Source: Clostridiales bacterium (GTDB taxonomy: Bacteria > Bacillota > Clostridia > Oscillospirales > Oscillospiraceae). Taken from it: DNA of 43,625 bases. The notes under the pieces were generated by a model. The model did no database searches. It had not been told where the DNA came from and saw only the letters and a list, made by a program, of their open reading frames with translations. A program made the position numbers and the translations under genes. Position 1 is the stretch's first letter. Every line of letters begins with the position of its first letter. Positions 24,039-31,123 of this stretch are shown in pieces. The DNA is taken from assembly GCA_012521555.1 (NCBI GenBank), contig JAAYMC010000016.1:1-43625 (forward strand), read 5' to 3'.

Positions 24039-24796
24039 GCCCTGCGCCCTCCGATCCGGTTGATGAGGCTTGCCAGATACCCCGCGCCGAAGCCGTTGTC
24101 GATGTTCACGACGCACACGTTCCCCGAGCAGGAGTTGAGCATGGACAGGAGGGCGGCAAGCCCGTGGAAACTCGCGCCGTACCCCACGCTCGTCGGGACG
24201 GCGATGACCGGCGCGGCGACGAGCCCGCCGACGACGGTGGCCAGCGCCCCTTCCATGCCCGCCACGGCGATGACGACGTCGGCGGACATGAGCGTGTCAA
24301 GCCGGCTGAGCAGGCGGTGCAGCCCTGCGACGCCCACGTCGTACAGCCGCTCGACGCGGTTGCCCAGCACCTGCGCCGTGATGGCCGCCTCCTCGGCGAC
24401 GGGCATATCGCTCGTCCCGGCGGCGACGACGGCGATCATTCCCGGTGCCGTCACTTCAGGGGCGGGGCCGTAGACGGCGATGCGGGAGACGGGGTCGTAC
24501 TCAATCTCAATTGAGCGGGAAAGCTCATCGGCTTTTTCAGGGGACAGCCGCGTGATGAGGATGTTGCGGTCCCCGTTTTTGCGCATGGCCTCGACGATGC
24601 CGGCGATCTGCTCGACCGTCTTGCCCTCGCCGTAGATGACTTCGGCGATGCCGTGCCGCAGCCGGCGGTGATGGTCGATTTTCGCGTAGCCGATGTCCTC
24701 GAAGGGCTGCATTTTCAGGGCCAGGACGGCCTCTTCGGGGGAGATTGCGCCGTCTTTCACGCTGCGCAGAAGGGAAAGCAGTTTTTCCTGCTCCAT
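24035..24796 (-). CDS. larB: Nickel-pincer cofactor biosynthesis protein LarB
   Basis: LarB carboxylates the pyridine ring of nicotinic acid adenine dinucleotide and hydrolyses it, the first step to the nickel-pincer cofactor. The 253-residue product has an N-terminal helical part with DIGYAKIDHHRRLRHGIAEV, then a PurE-like domain: IAVVAAGTSDMPVAEEAAIT, VVIAVAGMEGALATVVGGLV, PVIAVPTSVGYGASFHGLAA and CVVNIDNGFGAGYLAS. It lies between larE (63 nt upstream) and larC (4-bp overlap). Confidence 0.96.
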   Translation of the reverse strand: MEQEKLLSLLRSVKDGAISPEEAVLALKMQPFEDIGYAKIDHHRRLRHGIAEVIYGEGKTVEQIAGIVEAMRKNGDRNILITRLSPEKADELSRSIEIEYDPVSRIAVYGPAPEVTAPGMIAVVAAGTSDMPVAEEAAITAQVLGNRVERLYDVGVAGLHRLLSRLDTLMSADVVIAVAGMEGALATVVGGLVAAPVIAVPTSVGYGASFHGLAALLSMLNSCSGNVCVVNIDNGFGAGYLASLINRIGGRRA

Positions 24797-24859
24797 GGTA
24801 TATCCTCCAGATAAAGCATACGGCGCCCGGCGTGATACGTCGCAGGCGCCGTGAAAGGC

Positions 24860-25621
24860 TTAGATGACCGATTCAGTTTGTCGCGGGGTGAGGTCCAGCA
24901 GGACGGACTGGAAGTACGGCTTTAGGATCGCCGTGATGCGGTCGCGCAGTTCCATGGCCAACTTAAACTGGTTTGCCGGAATCTGCAGCCGCGCCACGTC
25001 GCCGAGATAGCGGAGCCGAAAGTCTGTGAAACCGAGGGTTCTGAGCAGGTCTTCGCCGGTGGCGACGATATTGAGGCGCTCCTGCGTGATTTCCGTGCCC
25101 GTGGGGATGCGCGTGGCCAGGCACGCGTACGAGGGCTTGTCGTGCGTAAACAGCCCGGCTTCGCGGGACAATCTCCTGATTTCGGACTTCGTCAGCCCCG
25201 CCTCGCGCAGCGGGGAGAGGACGCCAAGCTCCGCGAGCGCGCGCATGCCGGCGCGTTCGGTGGCGTCGTCCGAGGCGTTCGTCCCGTCGCAGATGATGGT
25301 GTATCCGTCTTCGCGCGCCGCGTCAATCAGCGCGGTAAAGACGGCTTTCTTGCAGTAATAGCAGCGGTCTTTGGGGTTTTCCAGGATCTCCTTCGACTGG
25401 AAGACGTCGATATGGACGATGCGCATGGGGACGGAGTGCATGTACGCAAACCGCATGGCGTCGTCCAGCTCAAACTGCGGCTGAAAAGCCGTTTTGACGT
25501 AATAAGCCTTAACGTCGCAGCCGTGCGTTTTCGCGGCGTAGAGCAGGTACGAGGAGTCAACGCCGCCTGAAAAAGCAATCGCAATGCGGGGGTTTTGATC
25601 GAAAAATTCCTTCAGGTTCAT
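24860..25621 (-). CDS. larE: ATP-dependent sacrificial sulfur transferase LarE
   Basis: LarE adenylates the pincer precursor and donates sulfur, from its own cysteine in some species or from a cluster in others. The 253-residue product is a PP-loop pyrophosphatase: SGGVDSS at residues 18-24, KDRCYYCKK (Cys87, Cys90), CDGTNASD and SYACLATRIPTG (Cys167, near the expected position of the sacrificial cysteine). AAGGAGC precedes the ATG. It is the first gene of larE-larB-larC and has a strong promoter 140 nt upstream with an attenuator-like hairpin between. No larA racemase gene is in the window. Confidence 0.95.
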   Translation of the reverse strand: MNLKEFFDQNPRIAIAFSGGVDSSYLLYAAKTHGCDVKAYYVKTAFQPQFELDDAMRFAYMHSVPMRIVHIDVFQSKEILENPKDRCYYCKKAVFTALIDAAREDGYTIICDGTNASDDATERAGMRALAELGVLSPLREAGLTKSEIRRLSREAGLFTHDKPSYACLATRIPTGTEITQERLNIVATGEDLLRTLGFTDFRLRYLGDVARLQIPANQFKLAMELRDRITAILKPYFQSVLLDLTPRQTESVI

Positions 25622-25669
25622 GTTGGAGGGCTCCTTAAAATGCGATTTTCCGGTGCTAGCCGCCTAAAG

Positions 25670-25703
25670 CAAAAACCCAAAGCCGCGCGGCATTTAAGGC
25701 TTT
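25670..25703 (-). terminator. Attenuator-like hairpin in the larE leader
   Basis: On the minus strand AAAGCC (25698-25703) pairs with GGCTTT (25679-25684), followed by GGGTTTTTGC. It lies between the larE promoter and its ribosome site. A second small hairpin (GCCC...GGGC, 25707-25722) precedes it. This suggests control by early termination. Confidence 0.5.
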
Positions 25704-25760
25704 ATGGCCCTTCCTGCCGGGCGACAGTATTTACAGATTTTATGAACTTATTCTTATCCG

Positions 25761-25789
25761 AATATAGCACATGGGAAATGGCCTGTCAA
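25761..25789 (-). promoter_or_regulatory. Promoter of the larEBC operon
   Basis: TTGACA (25784-25789), a 17-bp spacer and TATATT (25761-25766) face larE. The leader is about 130 nt. Confidence 0.85.
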
Positions 25790-25816
25790 ATAACGGAAAT
25801 CACTTCATGAATTTGC

Positions 25817-26413
25817 TCAAAGAACCTCGTAATACTTCACGTCGAATAGGGCGGGATGTTCAACCCACGACGCCTCGTCCAGCACGGCGCGGTAGTAGCA
25901 GGCGTTGCCGACGTACCACTTGTAAAACGGGCGCTTTTCCGTCGCGTATCGGGAGAGGATGGACATGGCCGTCCCGCCGTGGGCCACGATGACAAGGTCT
26001 TTCTCGCCGCGCGCGATGCACGCGCGCACAAGCGCGTCAAAACAGCGGCAGGTGCGCTCGATAAAGCCCGCGCCGCTCTCCCCGTTCGGGCAGGGGCCTT
26101 GGCAATCGCCCTCCAGCCACGCGCGGTAGGCGTCGCTGCCCTCAAGGTCGGCCGCGGACCGGCCTTCGAAGTCGCCGAAATCCATCTCGCGCAGGTCGTC
26201 CACTATAATCTGCTCGGCGTTCGGGAACTTAATCGCCGCCGTCTCCAGCGCGCGGCGCATGGGGCTGACGTACACGCGCCGGACGGTGGGGTCTATGCCC
26301 GTCTCCCGCACGTGCCGGGCGCCCTCGGGGGAGAGAGGCTCGTCCGTCCGCCCGATATAGCGCCGCTCGAGGTTGCCGGCCGTCTGGCCGTGCCGCATAA
26401 TCAGTACGTTCAT
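25817..26413 (-). CDS. cobC: Histidine phosphatase, probable alpha-ribazole phosphatase CobC
   Basis: The 198-residue product has the histidine phosphatase motif LIMRHGQTAGN (Arg7, His8), YVSPMRRALETA, LREMDFGDFEGRSA and the second histidine in VIVAHGGTAMS. These segments match CobC, which removes the phosphate from alpha-ribazole-phosphate or from cobalamin-phosphate in the nucleotide-loop pathway. Its position as last gene of the cobT-cobU-cobS unit supports this over a generic phosphatase. The ATG at 26413 overlaps the stop of the CobU-like gene by four bases. Confidence 0.82.
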   Translation of the reverse strand: MNVLIMRHGQTAGNLERRYIGRTDEPLSPEGARHVRETGIDPTVRRVYVSPMRRALETAAIKFPNAEQIIVDDLREMDFGDFEGRSAADLEGSDAYRAWLEGDCQGPCPNGESGAGFIERTCRCFDALVRACIARGEKDLVIVAHGGTAMSILSRYATEKRPFYKWYVGNACYYRAVLDEASWVEHPALFDVKYYEVL

Positions 26414-26760
26414 GATTCCTTTATCACCTGCGGTATCCCGCACACGACGCGGACGACTTTCTCCGCGCGGGCGGCAAGCTGGATGCACAGCCGTCCCGTG
26501 AGCTCCCGCGCAAAGCGCTCGTCCTTGTCGACGGGCACAATCCCGTTTCCCGTTTCGTTGCAGATGACGACGTCTTTTTGAAGAAGAAGGGCAAGCAGCT
26601 CCTCTTCAGACTTGTCCGTTTTCGCCGCCAGGTCCTGTAGATTGTACAGCACGGGGCGGCTGTCTAAAGCGGCGTCGGCCATATCGGCGTCCGTGTAGCC
26701 GAACTCCCTTTTCACATACTCGCGCTTTCCGGCCGCAAGACCGCCGATGACTAAAACCAT
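26410..26760 (-). CDS. Short CobU-like protein lacking catalytic motifs
   Basis: The 116-residue product resembles the ends of CobU (adenosylcobinamide kinase/guanylyltransferase). It begins MVLVIGGLAAGKREYV, a P-loop-like start. It keeps CNETGNGIVPVDKDERFARE and the C-terminal VVRVVCGIPQVIKES, nearly the same as the ending of the full CobU two genes upstream. However, the P-loop has Arg after Lys instead of Ser or Thr, and the histidine motif that carries GMP is missing with the whole middle region. It overlaps cobS (10 bp) and cobC (4 bp), so it is retained in the operon. It may be a regulatory or structural partner, or a minimal kinase. Function unknown. Confidence 0.75.
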   Translation of the reverse strand: MVLVIGGLAAGKREYVKREFGYTDADMADAALDSRPVLYNLQDLAAKTDKSEEELLALLLQKDVVICNETGNGIVPVDKDERFARELTGRLCIQLAARAEKVVRVVCGIPQVIKES

Positions 26761-27530
26761 GCCGTAACCACCTTTGGAATAAATGTCTGTGCCGCGAGCA
26801 TGGACAGCTCGCACACCTCGAGAAAATACCCCGCAAGATCCCCGCTCATCGCCTCAAACGTGCGCCGGGCAAGGCGGCGCAGGCGGAGAAAGCACAAAAG
26901 AGCCAGTGCGACCATGACGGCGCCCGTGGCCACGCCGAAATAGATAAGGCCCGCCGCGCTCACGAGGAAAAACGCCGCAAGGACGAGAATGGACAGCCGC
27001 CTGTCCGCCGCCTGCTTAAACGCGCCGGCAAGCCCCGGGGCGGCGCTCTCTTTGAGCGTGAGGACGCCAAAGCCCGAAAGGGAGCGGCTCAGAGTAAACG
27101 TAAAGAGAAACAGCAGCGGCGTCGAGCCCGTCACGTCAAGCTCGTACGAGAGCGCGAAGTAGATGAGGAGAAAGCACCCGGCCGCGACGATGGCAAACGC
27201 GCCGGCGTGCGGGTCTTTGAGGATGGCGCGCTTGCGCTCCGCCGGCGCTCTGCTGGCGAGCGCGTCGACCGTGTCGCAAAACCCGTCAAGGTGAATCCCG
27301 CCCGTTATGGCGACGGGGAGGACCGTCAGGCCCGCCGCGCGCAAAAGGGCGGACAAATCAAGGGCCTGGCACAAAAGGAGCCAGAGCCAGACGATGAGGC
27401 CCGCCGCCGCGCCGACGAGGGGGAACATCGCCATGATATAGCGCATGTTATCGTCCCGCCACGAGAGCGTCGGCATGGGCAGGCGCGAGAACATCGAGAA
27501 GGCGAAACACAGCGAACGAAGCAGCTTCAT
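26751..27530 (-). CDS. cobS: Adenosylcobinamide-GDP ribazoletransferase CobS
   Basis: CobS joins adenosylcobinamide-GDP and alpha-ribazole in the membrane, giving cobalamin or a relative. The 259-residue product is hydrophobic, with about six to seven helices. It has SMFSRLPMP at the N-terminus, MAMFPLVGAAAGL, the acidic metal-binding motif GGIHLDGFCDTVDALAS and ILKDPHAGAFAIVA. The ATG at 27530 overlaps the cobU stop by four bases. Confidence 0.96.
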   Translation of the reverse strand: MKLLRSLCFAFSMFSRLPMPTLSWRDDNMRYIMAMFPLVGAAAGLIVWLWLLLCQALDLSALLRAAGLTVLPVAITGGIHLDGFCDTVDALASRAPAERKRAILKDPHAGAFAIVAAGCFLLIYFALSYELDVTGSTPLLFLFTFTLSRSLSGFGVLTLKESAAPGLAGAFKQAADRRLSILVLAAFFLVSAAGLIYFGVATGAVMVALALLCFLRLRRLARRTFEAMSGDLAGYFLEVCELSMLAAQTFIPKVVTAWF

Positions 27531-28048
27531 TTGGCAGGCTCCTTCAGTACAATCGGGATGCCGCACACGACTTCGATGACGCGCTCAAACCGCGCCGCCA
27601 GCACATTGTTGACTTCCGCGAGGGTGAGAATATAGTCAAGCGTGCCGTCCGTGTACTTTCCGCCGTCACCGAAGACGTTGTTCGTGACGACAACAAGGTC
27701 GTGGCACTGCGCTTCAAGCGCGAAAACGCCGTCCAAAATGGCCTCAAGGGCCTTTTCGCCCGCGCCCGTCTCGGAAAACAGCTCGTTGGCGGTGAGGTTC
27801 CCGAGGCACTCGAGGAGGATGCAGCCGGGCTCCGTAATTTTCAGATCCTTCAGATTCGTGTAGCGTTCCAGCGTGTGAAAGCCCTTTTCCGCGCGCATGA
27901 GCCGGTGCCGCTCGATGCGCTGCCTGTCCTCCTCGCTGAAGGGCATCATCGTGGCGATATAGTAAAGCGGGGCGCGCCCGGCGCAGGCGAGCGCTTCGGC
28001 GTATTCGCTTTTGCCGGAGGCGGCGCCGCCGTAGACGAGTGTTCGCAT
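27527..28048 (-). CDS. cobU: Adenosylcobinamide kinase / guanylyltransferase CobU
   Basis: CobU phosphorylates adenosylcobinamide and then transfers GMP to it. The 173-residue product has the P-loop GGAASGKS (residues 7-14), ATMMPFSEED, the RIERHRLMR motif with His48 at the guanylylation position, CILLECLGNLTANEL and VVVTNNVFGDG. It ends EVVCGIPIVLKE. AGGGAG lies seven bases upstream of the ATG. It follows cobT by 31 nt. No upstream corrin-ring genes are present, so the operon performs nucleotide-loop assembly or salvage. Confidence 0.94.
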   Translation of the reverse strand: MRTLVYGGAASGKSEYAEALACAGRAPLYYIATMMPFSEEDRQRIERHRLMRAEKGFHTLERYTNLKDLKITEPGCILLECLGNLTANELFSETGAGEKALEAILDGVFALEAQCHDLVVVTNNVFGDGGKYTDGTLDYILTLAEVNNVLAARFERVIEVVCGIPIVLKEPAK

Positions 28049-28079
28049 GGGTCACTCCCTTCTCCGCGAAGGCGGAGAT

Positions 28080-29138
28080 TTAACTGAGCTTTTCGTAGGC
28101 GGATATGCCGATGTCCGAAAAGCTGGACGAGCCGTGATAGACGGCAAGGGCCATGTCAAGCAGCGGAAGGAGGGCGACGGCGCCCGTGCCTTCGCCGAGA
28201 CGCATCTGCGCGTGGATGATGGGGGACATATCAAGCTCCCGCATCAGCGCCTCGCCCGCCGGCTCGCTGGAAATGTGGCTCGGCAGCATGGCGTACCGCG
28301 CTTTGGGGCAAAGCCGCACGGCGGTCAGCGCGGCGACGGCGGAAATGAGCCCGTCGATGACGATGGGGATGCGGTAGAGCGCGCCGCCGAGGAACAGCCC
28401 CACCATGCCGGCGATGTCGAAGCCGCCGAGCTTGTGGAGGACGTCGAAGGCGTCGCCCGCGTCCGGCTTGTTGATGGCGATGGCTTTCTTGATCGTCTCG
28501 ATTTTCTTTTTCAGGGCTTCGGTGGTCAGCCCCGAGCCGCGGCCCGTGACTTCTTCGACGGGCTTATTTAAAAGGACGGCGGCGATGGCGCTCGACGTCG
28601 TCGTATTGCCGATGCCCATCTCGCCCGTGGCGAGGATTTTATAGCCCTCGTCCTTGCATGTTTTCACAAGGTCGATGCCGGCCTGAATCGCGCGCTGAGC
28701 CTCCTCCGGAGACATCGCCGGGCCTTCGGCGATGTTTTTCGTCCCGGCGGCGATGCGGCGATTTAAAAGAAGGGGCGAGTCGTACGTGCCCACCATGCCC
28801 ATGTCGACGGGGATGACGTCGCAGTTTGCGACGGCGGCCATACGGCACACGGACGTCTGCTTTTTCGTGAGGTTGATGGCGACGGCAAGGGTGACTTCGT
28901 GGGTCGACTGCGCCACGCCCTCCTTGACGACGCCGTTGTCCGCGCACAGGACAATCACGCCGCGCTTTTCGAGACGCACGTCCGGCGTTCCAAAGACGCC
29001 GGCGAGGCTGACGACCATGTCTTCCAGGAGCCCCAGGCTGCCGAGGGGCTTTGCGATGCCGTCCCAGTGGCGCTGGGCCGCTTCAGCGGCATTTTCATCG
29101 CGCGGCGGTATGGATGCGTTGAGCTTGGCAAAGTCCAT
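28080..29138 (-). CDS. cobT: Nicotinate-nucleotide-DMB phosphoribosyltransferase CobT
   Basis: CobT activates the lower-ligand base (dimethylbenzimidazole or another base) to its alpha-ribotide. The 352-residue product has RHWDGIAKPLGSLGLLE, VIVLCADNGVVKEGVAQS, ATGEMGIGNTTTSSA, VTGRGSGL and the catalytic glutamate in RLGEGTGAVALLPLL (Glu316, matching Glu317 of the Salmonella enzyme). AAAGGGA precedes the ATG. It is the first gene of the cobamide operon and has a long structured leader with a terminator. Confidence 0.96.
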   Translation of the reverse strand: MDFAKLNASIPPRDENAAEAAQRHWDGIAKPLGSLGLLEDMVVSLAGVFGTPDVRLEKRGVIVLCADNGVVKEGVAQSTHEVTLAVAINLTKKQTSVCRMAAVANCDVIPVDMGMVGTYDSPLLLNRRIAAGTKNIAEGPAMSPEEAQRAIQAGIDLVKTCKDEGYKILATGEMGIGNTTTSSAIAAVLLNKPVEEVTGRGSGLTTEALKKKIETIKKAIAINKPDAGDAFDVLHKLGGFDIAGMVGLFLGGALYRIPIVIDGLISAVAALTAVRLCPKARYAMLPSHISSEPAGEALMRELDMSPIIHAQMRLGEGTGAVALLPLLDMALAVYHGSSSFSDIGISAYEKLS

Positions 29139-29179
29139 TTACAGTCCCTTTCTTTATGGCAACGAGCCGCATAATGTGC

Positions 29180-29210
29180 AAAAAAGAAAAACCCTCATCC
29201 GGCGATGGGG
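29180..29210 (-). terminator. Terminator in the cobT leader
   Basis: On the minus strand CCCCATC, a GCCG loop and GATGAGGG are followed by TTTTTCTTTTTT. It stands upstream of cobT, not after a gene, so it implies attenuation. Confidence 0.7.
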
Positions 29211-29322
29211 AGTGGCCGGGCGCCATTTTAAAAGCGCCACCAGACATCCTCTTCCGATGAAGGCGCTGCCCGGTTGTGCTTGCAGACCGCACAAAAGCAC
29301 GGCGAAACGTGATAGTGTTTTT
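29180..29322 (-). ncRNA. Structured cobT leader RNA with terminator (riboswitch-like)
   Basis: Between the cobT promoter and ribosome site, about 140 nt folds well on the minus strand. A hairpin GTGCTT/AAGCAC comes first. Then CCGGGC (29268-29273) pairs with GCCCGG (29216-29221), enclosing AGCGCC/GGCGCT (29262-29267 with 29233-29238) and CATC/GATG around a GGAAGAG loop. An alternative hairpin GGCGC/GCGCC across TTTTAAAAT excludes the first pair. It ends in a terminator (29192-29210) followed by TTTTTCTTTTTTG. I did not find the B12-box of classical cobalamin riboswitches. Confidence 0.55.
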
Positions 29323-29327
29323 AATAA

Positions 29328-29356
29328 ATTCTACTCTTGACGACAGGCTTTGTCAA
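29328..29356 (-). promoter_or_regulatory. Promoter of the cobT operon, with palindromic -35 region
   Basis: TTGACA (29351-29356), a 17-bp spacer and TAGAAT (29328-29333) face cobT. CTTGAC at 29336-29341 and GTCAAG at 29352-29357 form an inverted repeat that overlaps the -35, a possible repressor site. Confidence 0.8.
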
Positions 29357-29391
29357 GGCTGGCCAGGTCTGGCGCCTTCTTTGGGTGCTGT

Positions 29392-29420
29392 TTGACAACG
29401 CCGCGGCGGAGTGGTACCGT
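29392..29420 (+). promoter_or_regulatory. Candidate promoter of the isomerase-amidohydrolase pair
   Basis: TTGACA (29392-29397), a 17-bp spacer and TACCGT (29415-29420), 21 nt before the gene start at 29442. The -10 is a weak match. Confidence 0.5.
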
Positions 29421-29441
29421 ATGCGTGATGGGAGGAATCGC

Positions 29442-30209
29442 ATGAAAGACAGCCTTAAAGACAGGATTTATCTCTCGACCATCGCGCCCGACGCCGCCAA
29501 GACGGCGCGCGACTGGGGGCTCGGCATCGAAATCGCCGAATTTTGCACCGCCTCCAACATGGACACAGAGTTTGACGTCTGGGACGGGAAGGTGCGCGAA
29601 AAGCTCGAATTGGCGGGCGGGCGGTGCGTCTTTCACGCGCCGTTTAACGAGCTGTGCCCCGCGGCCATTGACCCGCTTGTGCTCGACGTGACGAAAAAGC
29701 GCTACCGTGCGGCGATGGAGCTCGCCCTTTCCTACGGGGCGCGCCGCATGGTGGTGCACTCCGGCTATATGCCGTTTGTGTATTTTCCGGAGTACTTTAT
29801 CGAGCGCTCGGCCGCGTTCTGGGCGGAGTTTCTCGCGGAAACGCCGCCGGGCTTTACGCTCCTCCTTGAAAACGTGCTGGAGAGCGCGCCGGACATGCTC
29901 TGTGAGATTGTCCGGCGGGTGGGAGACGAGCGCCTGAGGCTTTGCCTTGACACCGGCCACGCGATGATGATGAAAAAGGGGATTTCCTTCGAGGACTGGC
30001 TTGAGCAGGCGCTGCCGTACCTCGGCCACGCGCACCTGCACAACAACGACGGCACGTCGGACAGCCACAGCGCGCTCGACGAAGGGCTCATCGACATGGA
30101 GCACGTCGTCGAAGCGATTGCCAGTCGCTGCCCCGGCGCGACAATCACGATTGAGACGCGCGAGGGCGGGAGGGCCGCTTTGTGGCTTTCCGAGCGCGGG
30201 TTTTTATAG
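29442..30209 (+). CDS. Xylose-isomerase-like TIM-barrel protein
   Basis: The 255-residue product fits the AP-endonuclease-2/xylose-isomerase-like superfamily, metal-dependent TIM barrels that act as sugar-phosphate epimerases, isomerases or endonucleases. Seen are GIEIAEFCTASNMD, CVFHAPFNELCP, MVVHSGYMPF, TLLLENVLES, RLCLDTGHAMM and GHAHLHNNDGTSDSHSALDEG, which carry the expected His, Glu and Asp metal ligands. I chose ATG 29442, which has GGGAGGA 6 nt upstream. The amidohydrolase follows after 17 nt. Substrate unknown. Proximity to cobT on the other strand may be accidental. Confidence 0.8.
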   Translation: MKDSLKDRIYLSTIAPDAAKTARDWGLGIEIAEFCTASNMDTEFDVWDGKVREKLELAGGRCVFHAPFNELCPAAIDPLVLDVTKKRYRAAMELALSYGARRMVVHSGYMPFVYFPEYFIERSAAFWAEFLAETPPGFTLLLENVLESAPDMLCEIVRRVGDERLRLCLDTGHAMMMKKGISFEDWLEQALPYLGHAHLHNNDGTSDSHSALDEGLIDMEHVVEAIASRCPGATITIETREGGRAALWLSERGFL

Positions 30210-30226
30210 GGATAAGAGGTTTTGCC

Positions 30227-31075
30227 ATGAAATGCGAATGTCACGGACACATCATAGCCGACGGCGTCAGCTACGCCGCCGCGATGGAGCGGCACAAAAA
30301 CGGGGTGGACTTTGACTATGTCCGCGGCACCCTTGAAAAGGTGCGCGGCTGCGGCGTTGATTTTTACCGGGATGGGGGCGACAAGTACCTCGTCTCCGCG
30401 TACGCGAAAACCATCGCCGGAGAGTACGGCATCGACTACCGCACGCCGATCTGGATTACCCACAAGAAAGGGTGCTACGGCGGCATGTACGGGCGCGCCT
30501 TCGAGACGATGAAGGAGTACCGCGCGCTCGTGGAGGAAGCGCTCCGCCTCGGCGCGGACTTCGTCAAGCTCACCGTCACGGGGATGCTCGACTTTGAAAA
30601 CGGCGGCGAGATCTTGGGGCGGCCCTTTACAGGGGAAGAGCTGCGGGAAGCGGTGCGCATCGCCAAGGGAGAGGGCCTTGCCGTGATGGCGCACGTCAAC
30701 GGCGCGGACTTCATCCTCGAAGCCCTCGACGCGGGCGTCGACAGCGTCGAGCACGGCTTCTGGCCGGACGAGCGCGTCATAGGGCACTTTCTCGACACCG
30801 GCGCCGTCTGGGTGCCCACGAGCGTGACGGTTTACAACCAGATCGGCGCGGGGCGGTACGACGACGACGTGATGCGCCGGATTCTCAAGGCGCAGAGGGA
30901 CGTTCTCGTCAGGGCGTACGAAAAAGGCGTCCTCATCGCCTGCGGGAGCGACGCCGGGGCCAACCACGTCTACCAGGGCAAGGGGACGGACGACGAGATG
31001 AGACTCCTGCATGAGATGGGCATCGACCCGCAAAAGGGAAACGAGGAGATCATGCGTCGCTTCAAAAGACAATGA
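30227..31075 (+). CDS. Amidohydrolase-family metal-dependent hydrolase
   Basis: The 282-residue product has the amidohydrolase pattern: HGH near the N-terminus (residues 6-8), a lysine in FVKLTVTGML at the position that is carboxylated in many members, VMAHVNGADFILEAL, SVEHGFWPDE and the last metal-ligand aspartate in IACGSDAGANHVYQG. The family hydrolyses cyclic amides, imides and related bonds. The HxH sits very close to the start, so the N-terminal beta-sandwich domain of many relatives is absent, as in small stand-alone members. ATG 30227 has AAGAGG upstream. A terminator follows two bases after the stop. Confidence 0.82.
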   Translation: MKCECHGHIIADGVSYAAAMERHKNGVDFDYVRGTLEKVRGCGVDFYRDGGDKYLVSAYAKTIAGEYGIDYRTPIWITHKKGCYGGMYGRAFETMKEYRALVEEALRLGADFVKLTVTGMLDFENGGEILGRPFTGEELREAVRIAKGEGLAVMAHVNGADFILEALDAGVDSVEHGFWPDERVIGHFLDTGAVWVPTSVTVYNQIGAGRYDDDVMRRILKAQRDVLVRAYEKGVLIACGSDAGANHVYQGKGTDDEMRLLHEMGIDPQKGNEEIMRRFKRQ

Positions 31076-31110
31076 AAAAAGCGCCGCTTCCTCCGAAGCG
31101 GCGCTTTTCG
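31075..31110. terminator. Bidirectional terminator between convergent genes
   Basis: AAAAGCGCCGCTTC, a CTCC loop and GAAGCGGCGCTTTT form a 14-bp perfect stem between the amidohydrolase and the SLH-domain gene. Confidence 0.9.
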
Positions 31111-31123
31111 TTTGCCTGCGCGA

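Noticed and set aside
29139..29330. Classical cobalamin riboswitch
   Set aside because: The expected position upstream of cobT is structured, but the B12-box and the other conserved core segments were not found.
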